Shown one piece after another: positions 60,333-64,000 of a DNA stretch of 64,000 bases; positions within the stretch are counted from its first letter, which is position 1; every line of letters begins with the position of its first letter. The stretch spans positions 3,086,473 through 3,150,472 of the forward strand of contig NW_023503423.1 of NCBI RefSeq assembly GCF_014529535.1. Reading direction: 5' to 3'. A program made the position numbers and the translations under genes. The notes beneath the pieces were generated by a model, which was not told the DNA's origin, did no database searches, and saw only the letters and a list, made by a program, of their open reading frames with translations. The DNA is from Bradysia coprophila. Its lineage: Eukaryota; Arthropoda; Insecta; Diptera; Sciaridae.

Positions 60333-61275
60333 TGTGATAAAAAAAAGTTTTCTGATCGACTCGACTGGATGACTGAGTGTTTTTTGAGGTTGGTGGTGTT
60401 GCTTGCACCGTACGTTTTAGTATAGTGAGCCGCGGTGCACGATTTGTCTGTATGGTGTGTATATAATATATGTCATGTTCGAATCGATTTTGATTAGACG
60501 ACGCTATTTTAGTCGATTTTTTGTTTCACTCATTTCATCAAGGTTTTTATTTAAGCGGAATGTGCTGACGTGGCTATTTCCAAGCAATTGTATTGGATTA
60601 CAATAATTGGATAGTATTCTGCGGACGGGGTTTTTTTTGCAAAATTTTATTGCTCCTTTGAAATGAGAGAATAGGGACGCAAAGATGGCGCTACCTGCTA
60701 GTAAAATTTTAACAAAATAATAACAAGACCGGGTTCCCCCTTTGAACTTTAAGAAACTGGCCAGGCTCGAGATAGTTTCACCAGACCAAATAGAAAACCG
60801 GAAGATGTATGCAAAAAATTGAAACTTCGGTACAAAAATTGTAAAATTCCACCGGGACTGAGTTTCAATTTTAGTAGTTTCGTAAAAATATTCCGAATCT
60901 ACTCCAGAGGAGTCACACTCGAGATATGGAATTGTGGATCTGTCATTTTTAAACGTCCCTGGATGGCAATGTAATTTTTTTTTACTGCCGATTAGTATCA
61001 TGTCCCCTCTCGAATGCAACTCTATGGTGAATGGAGTGACACTATATTTTGTGAGGTTAAAAGCTTGATATTTCAGCCTCTATTAACATAGGTGACTATT
61101 CAACCATCTGATTATTCTTTTTGCTAACTAAACTTTGTCCTTAGCCATCGAATATTGCAATTATATTGAATACGATTAAACTAAGACTTCACCAGGACCT
61201 CTTGTCGGTTTTCCGAAGAAATATTTTCATTTTCTAAAATTTGCGCAAAAATGGTGAGCACATAAGAGATATCAC
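60333..61275. other. Ubiquilin upstream region
   Basis: Promoter and 5' UTR expected next to 60332. The 171-codon minus-strand frame at 60504-61019 has no recognised domain or splice partners and was not called. Confidence 0.3.
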
Positions 61276-61437
61276 CAGAGAGATGCTAATATGACGACTG
61301 GGTCGCTTCGACGGATAGAGGGAATATGTCGAATGACAGTTGGGTTTTTGAGAGAGAATTCAATACATTTTTAAAATCTTTCGACATATTCCCTCTATCC
61401 GTCGAAACGACCCAGTCGTCATATTAGCATCTCTCTG
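61276..61437. mobile_element. CAGAGAGATGC-family hAT-like MITE
   Basis: Ends CAGAGAGATGCTAATATGAC and GTCATATTAGCATCTCTCTG, exact mirrors. Flanks GATATCAC (61268-61275) and GATACCAC (61438-61445) match at 7 of 8. Second copy of the element upstream of RpL13A (24203-24395). Confidence 0.87.
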
Positions 61438-61792
61438 GATACCACCGATACCACCCTGAGGAGTCTCCTCTCACACTATGACAATGACATTATTATAGAG
61501 AGCAGCGAGGAATATTGCCGATTACATTTTGACGTTTTCCATGTTTGCAAAACGCAGAGAAAACGTAATGTCTCAAATTGAGACTCTCAATTGAGACACT
61601 CCGTCATTTCCGTCATTTGGTTACTAAACCAATTTCAGTTGTATACAAAGACCATGAATATATTCATCCAATATTGGTGGATATTATGCTTCTTTCGTTT
61701 GTATGCTTACCACAGTGGTAACATCTAACATGTAACAGATGTTACAAGGCATTCTCTTGAAGACGGCCTCGAGTTAGTACGGTGTAAGCACC

Positions 61793-62318
61793 AAGGTTCT
61801 GAAAGAAAAGGTTCGAGTTGATCACGAACAAAGTATATAAACACTGAAGGTAATGCAGACCCTCAGCGGATCAGAGAAATTACGGGTACAAACTTTTAGG
61901 TGAATTCATTTTTGTATGTTGTCTAACTTAGACTTGTGCAACATGACGGCCCTAAATCCTTCCAGTTCAGCACTAAATACAACTTGACGCAAACGAATTT
62001 TATATGTGTGCAACATAACGTCGCTAAATCGTTCCAAATTCACCACTAGATGCAACTTGACGCAAACGAATTCAATACGTGTGCAACATGACGGAGCTAA
62101 AATTCACCTGAAAGTTTGGATCCGTGTGTAACTGTGGATTTGCATTACCTTCAGTGTTTATATACTTTGATCACGAAGGCGGTGTGATCAAAATTTTCCT
62201 GTAGCGCTAACTAGGTTTGGAAAATTTTATATGACAATTTCAACTTTCAAGTCTGAATTGTCAAGATTTGTGTTTCACACGCCTTCCTAAGTGTCAACCT
62301 GTTCTTTCAGAACCTTGG
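61793..62318. mobile_element. CAAGGTTCTG-family MITE carrying a nested hAT-like MITE
   Basis: Left part CAAGGTTCTGAAAGAAAAGG through ATCACGAA; right part from ATCACGAAGGCGGTGTGATC to CTTTCAGAACCTTG. The two parts rejoin exactly at the duplicated ATCACGAA to restore the family sequence seen at 62666-62868. Confidence 0.82.
61829..62169. mobile_element. CAAAGTATATAAACA-family hAT-like MITE, 341 bp, perfect TSD
   Basis: Ends CAAAGTATATAAACACTGAA and TTCAGTGTTTATATACTTTG. Exact 8-bp duplication ATCACGAA at 61821-61828 and 62170-62177. The host MITE makes the empty site readable. Inside, CAACATGACG and ACTTGACGCAAACGAATT words repeat two or three times. Confidence 0.92.
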
Positions 62319-62665
62319 TAGGCACAGGTTTAAAAGAGGTTTCTGTGTGGCAGCTTCATAACTTCATTTTCTGGTACATACAGGTCTGGTTTTATTCTCA
62401 CAGTGTTATTGTCTATAAAATGCCCGGTTAAAAAATGGGGTTTGTCTTCAATAAAACATAAACTTTGCCTGTTCTTGGAGTGTGTTTAAAATTTTTGTCA
62501 AAATTGACTTTGTTTCGTAAAATCTGATAAGTCGATAAAGCAACCGACTCTCTTTCCCAACGCAATAAACTTTGTTTAACGGTCAAAAAGTTCTTATTTT
62601 GGTCCTTACAGTGGTATTTGTACCAACATAAAAATGTAAAATTTTGACTACTGCGTCGAGTAGGC

Positions 62666-62868
62666 CAAGGTTCTGGAAGAACAGGTTAAGACACTTTCGA
62701 GTTGATCACGAAGGCGGTGTGATCAAAATTTTCCTGTAGCGCCAACTAGGTTTGGAAAATTTTATATGACGATTTCAACTTAACAAAAAAAAATTTTGTT
62801 GTCAAACAATATACATGTCTGAATTGTCAAGATTTGTAAGTGTCTTAACCTGTTCTTTCAGAACCTTG
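62666..62868. mobile_element. CAAGGTTCTG-family hAT-like MITE, intact, perfect TSD
   Basis: Ends CAAGGTTCTGGAAGAACAGG and CCTGTTCTTTCAGAACCTTG. Exact duplication GAGTAGGC at 62658-62665 and 62869-62876. The cleanest uninterrupted family member, 203 bp. Confidence 0.92.
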
Positions 62869-62932
62869 GAGTAGGCCCCTTACTTTATATCTGTTCTGGT
62901 GCCTGTTTATACAAGGTTTTTTCAGAACCTTG

Positions 62933-64000
62933 TTTTTATCGTCATCGCACTCCAGAAACAGGTAGATGAGCAGAATCTAAATATTAGCAACGCACTTCAA
63001 GCGCATGTAAAGGACAAGGCGCAGAAGGCTCTAGCGGCTTTTTGGATCTGCAGGAACTCCTTTGGGAGGAACTGGGGTCTAAGGTCGCAGGCTATTCTGT
63101 GGCTATATGAGGCTGTCATTAGACCCATGGTGAGTCACGGTTCCGTGGTATGGTGGCCTAGACTCGACATCGAAAGAGCTAGGAAGGAACTGGGTGATAT
63201 TCAGAGGCTAGTATGCATCTGTGTTACTGGAGCCATGAAAACCACGGCGACTGCGGCCATGGAAGTGCTACTAAATTTGCCACCTCTGGACCTGGTAATT
63301 AAGGCCAGAGCGTCTGCCACAGCAGACAGGCTAGCGCAAAATGGCTGGTGGACGCCAAATTTCCTACAGGGGCATGGAAAAATCAGGAACGTGATTGCGA
63401 ATCCTGTGTTTAGCATGCCTAGGGACAGGCTGACGCCGGTAGTTGACTTTACCAGGAACTTTGATGTTAGGTTCCCAGGCAGACAGGACTGGCTAAACGG
63501 CTGGCCCACAGATCTGCATAGGGAAGGTAAAGTCATATTTACCGACGGATCTAAAACCTCGGTAGGGACCGGAGCCGGCGTTTTCAGACCAGAAAGCGAA
63601 GAAGGCAGCTGGTTCCACCTGGGTAAGTTTGCCAGCGTCCCCCAGGCGGAAGTCTTCGCAGTGCTCAAAGGAGTTCAAGAAGCTCTGCCTTTGGGAACGC
63701 AAGGAGAGGACGTAACGGTCTGTATCGATAACGAGGGAATGATAAAAGCAATATCGTCACCCGTAACGATCTCCAAGCTAATCAAAGAATGTAAAGACTA
63801 CCTAAACTCGGTGGGTCAAAATAACCGGATTTGCTTGGTTTGGGTCCCCGCACACTCTGGCGTGGATGGAAACGAGAAGGCGGATGAGCTTGCCAAAGCA
63901 GGCTCTGCTGCTCTCGTAGACGGGCTTGAACCGTACCTACCTATACCCGATTCGATATGCGCAAAAGCGAGATCGAAATGGGTGGAGGGTAAACACTTGG
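62933..64000 (+). mobile_element. Non-LTR retrotransposon 3' part: RT C-terminus and RNase H (incomplete at window end)
   Basis: Continuous frame (GCG at 63001 in frame) to the window end. RT thumb-like region WGLRSQAILWLYEAVIRPMV and VVWWPRLD, followed by an RNase H domain with all acidic positions: IFTDGSKTS (Asp), PQAEVFAVLKG (Glu), VCIDNEGMIKAI (Asp) and WVPAHSGVDGNEKADELAKA (His, Asp). RNase H in this position is typical of I/Loa-type and related insect non-LTR clades. The 5' side is truncated just after a MITE end (TTCAGAACCTTG, about 62931). No stop was seen, so it may be young; it continues beyond the window. A different family from 26642-28020. Confidence 0.88.

Noticed and set aside
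60504-61019. 171-codon minus-strand frame upstream of ubiquilin
   Set aside because: No domain, odd composition and no splice partner; likely repeat-derived or chance.

Overview
This is eukaryotic DNA: AT-rich, with short (about 65-80 bp) GT-AG introns in otherwise compact genes, set in a sea of transposon debris. Every recognisable gene has an insect orthologue (Scm, Kdm2, the SF3b subunit 2 gene, the HRD1/sip3 E3 ligase, RpL13A, ubiquilin), and a small secreted DUF1091/DM8-type gene points to a fly. A nematoceran dipteran such as a fungus gnat fits, but the species is an inference. No bacterial, viral or CRISPR-type content was seen.

Layout. 1-485: truncated non-LTR retrotransposon (minus). 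530-2110: inverted-repeat region and a 1.2-kb terminal-repeat element. 2737-5178 (minus): Scm, a Polycomb protein. 5179-10178: nested palindromic elements and an 18-bp minisatellite. 10179-12797 (plus): SF3b2 splicing factor, convergent with sip3/HRD1 (12997-15829, minus). 15830-19821: repeats. 19822-21323 (minus): aldo-keto reductase with an altered catalytic residue. 21324-24575: MITE (miniature inverted-repeat transposable element) cluster. 24576-25874 (plus): RpL13A. 25875-31331: retrotransposon and degraded repeats. 31332-42751 (minus): Kdm2, whose first coding exon lies 6.7 kb upstream of the next across a repeat-filled intron. 42752-46058: repeats. 46059-46793 (minus): small HCFC1R1-like gene. 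47524-49332: fold-back element with palindromic satellites. 51216-51964 (minus): secreted DM8-like gene. 54849-60332 (minus): ubiquilin, with its UBA domain split by a 3.3-kb repeat-bearing intron. 60333-62930: MITEs. 62933-64000 (plus): 3' part of an RNase H-bearing non-LTR retrotransposon, running off the end.

The genes do not form a pathway; they are housekeeping and chromatin genes interspersed with mobile DNA. Two share protein quality control (sip3/HRD1 in ER-associated degradation, ubiquilin as a proteasome shuttle) and two share chromatin repression (Scm, Kdm2), which may be chance. The most striking non-genic signal is a population of small hAT-like MITEs, many with perfect 8-bp target duplications, several nested in each other, plus a 1.8-kb fold-back element built from 40-bp palindromic satellites. 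I found no convincing new multi-gene system. Gene models were assembled by hand from reading frames, splice signals and family knowledge; all joined CDSs are multiples of three, but none was checked with transcripts.
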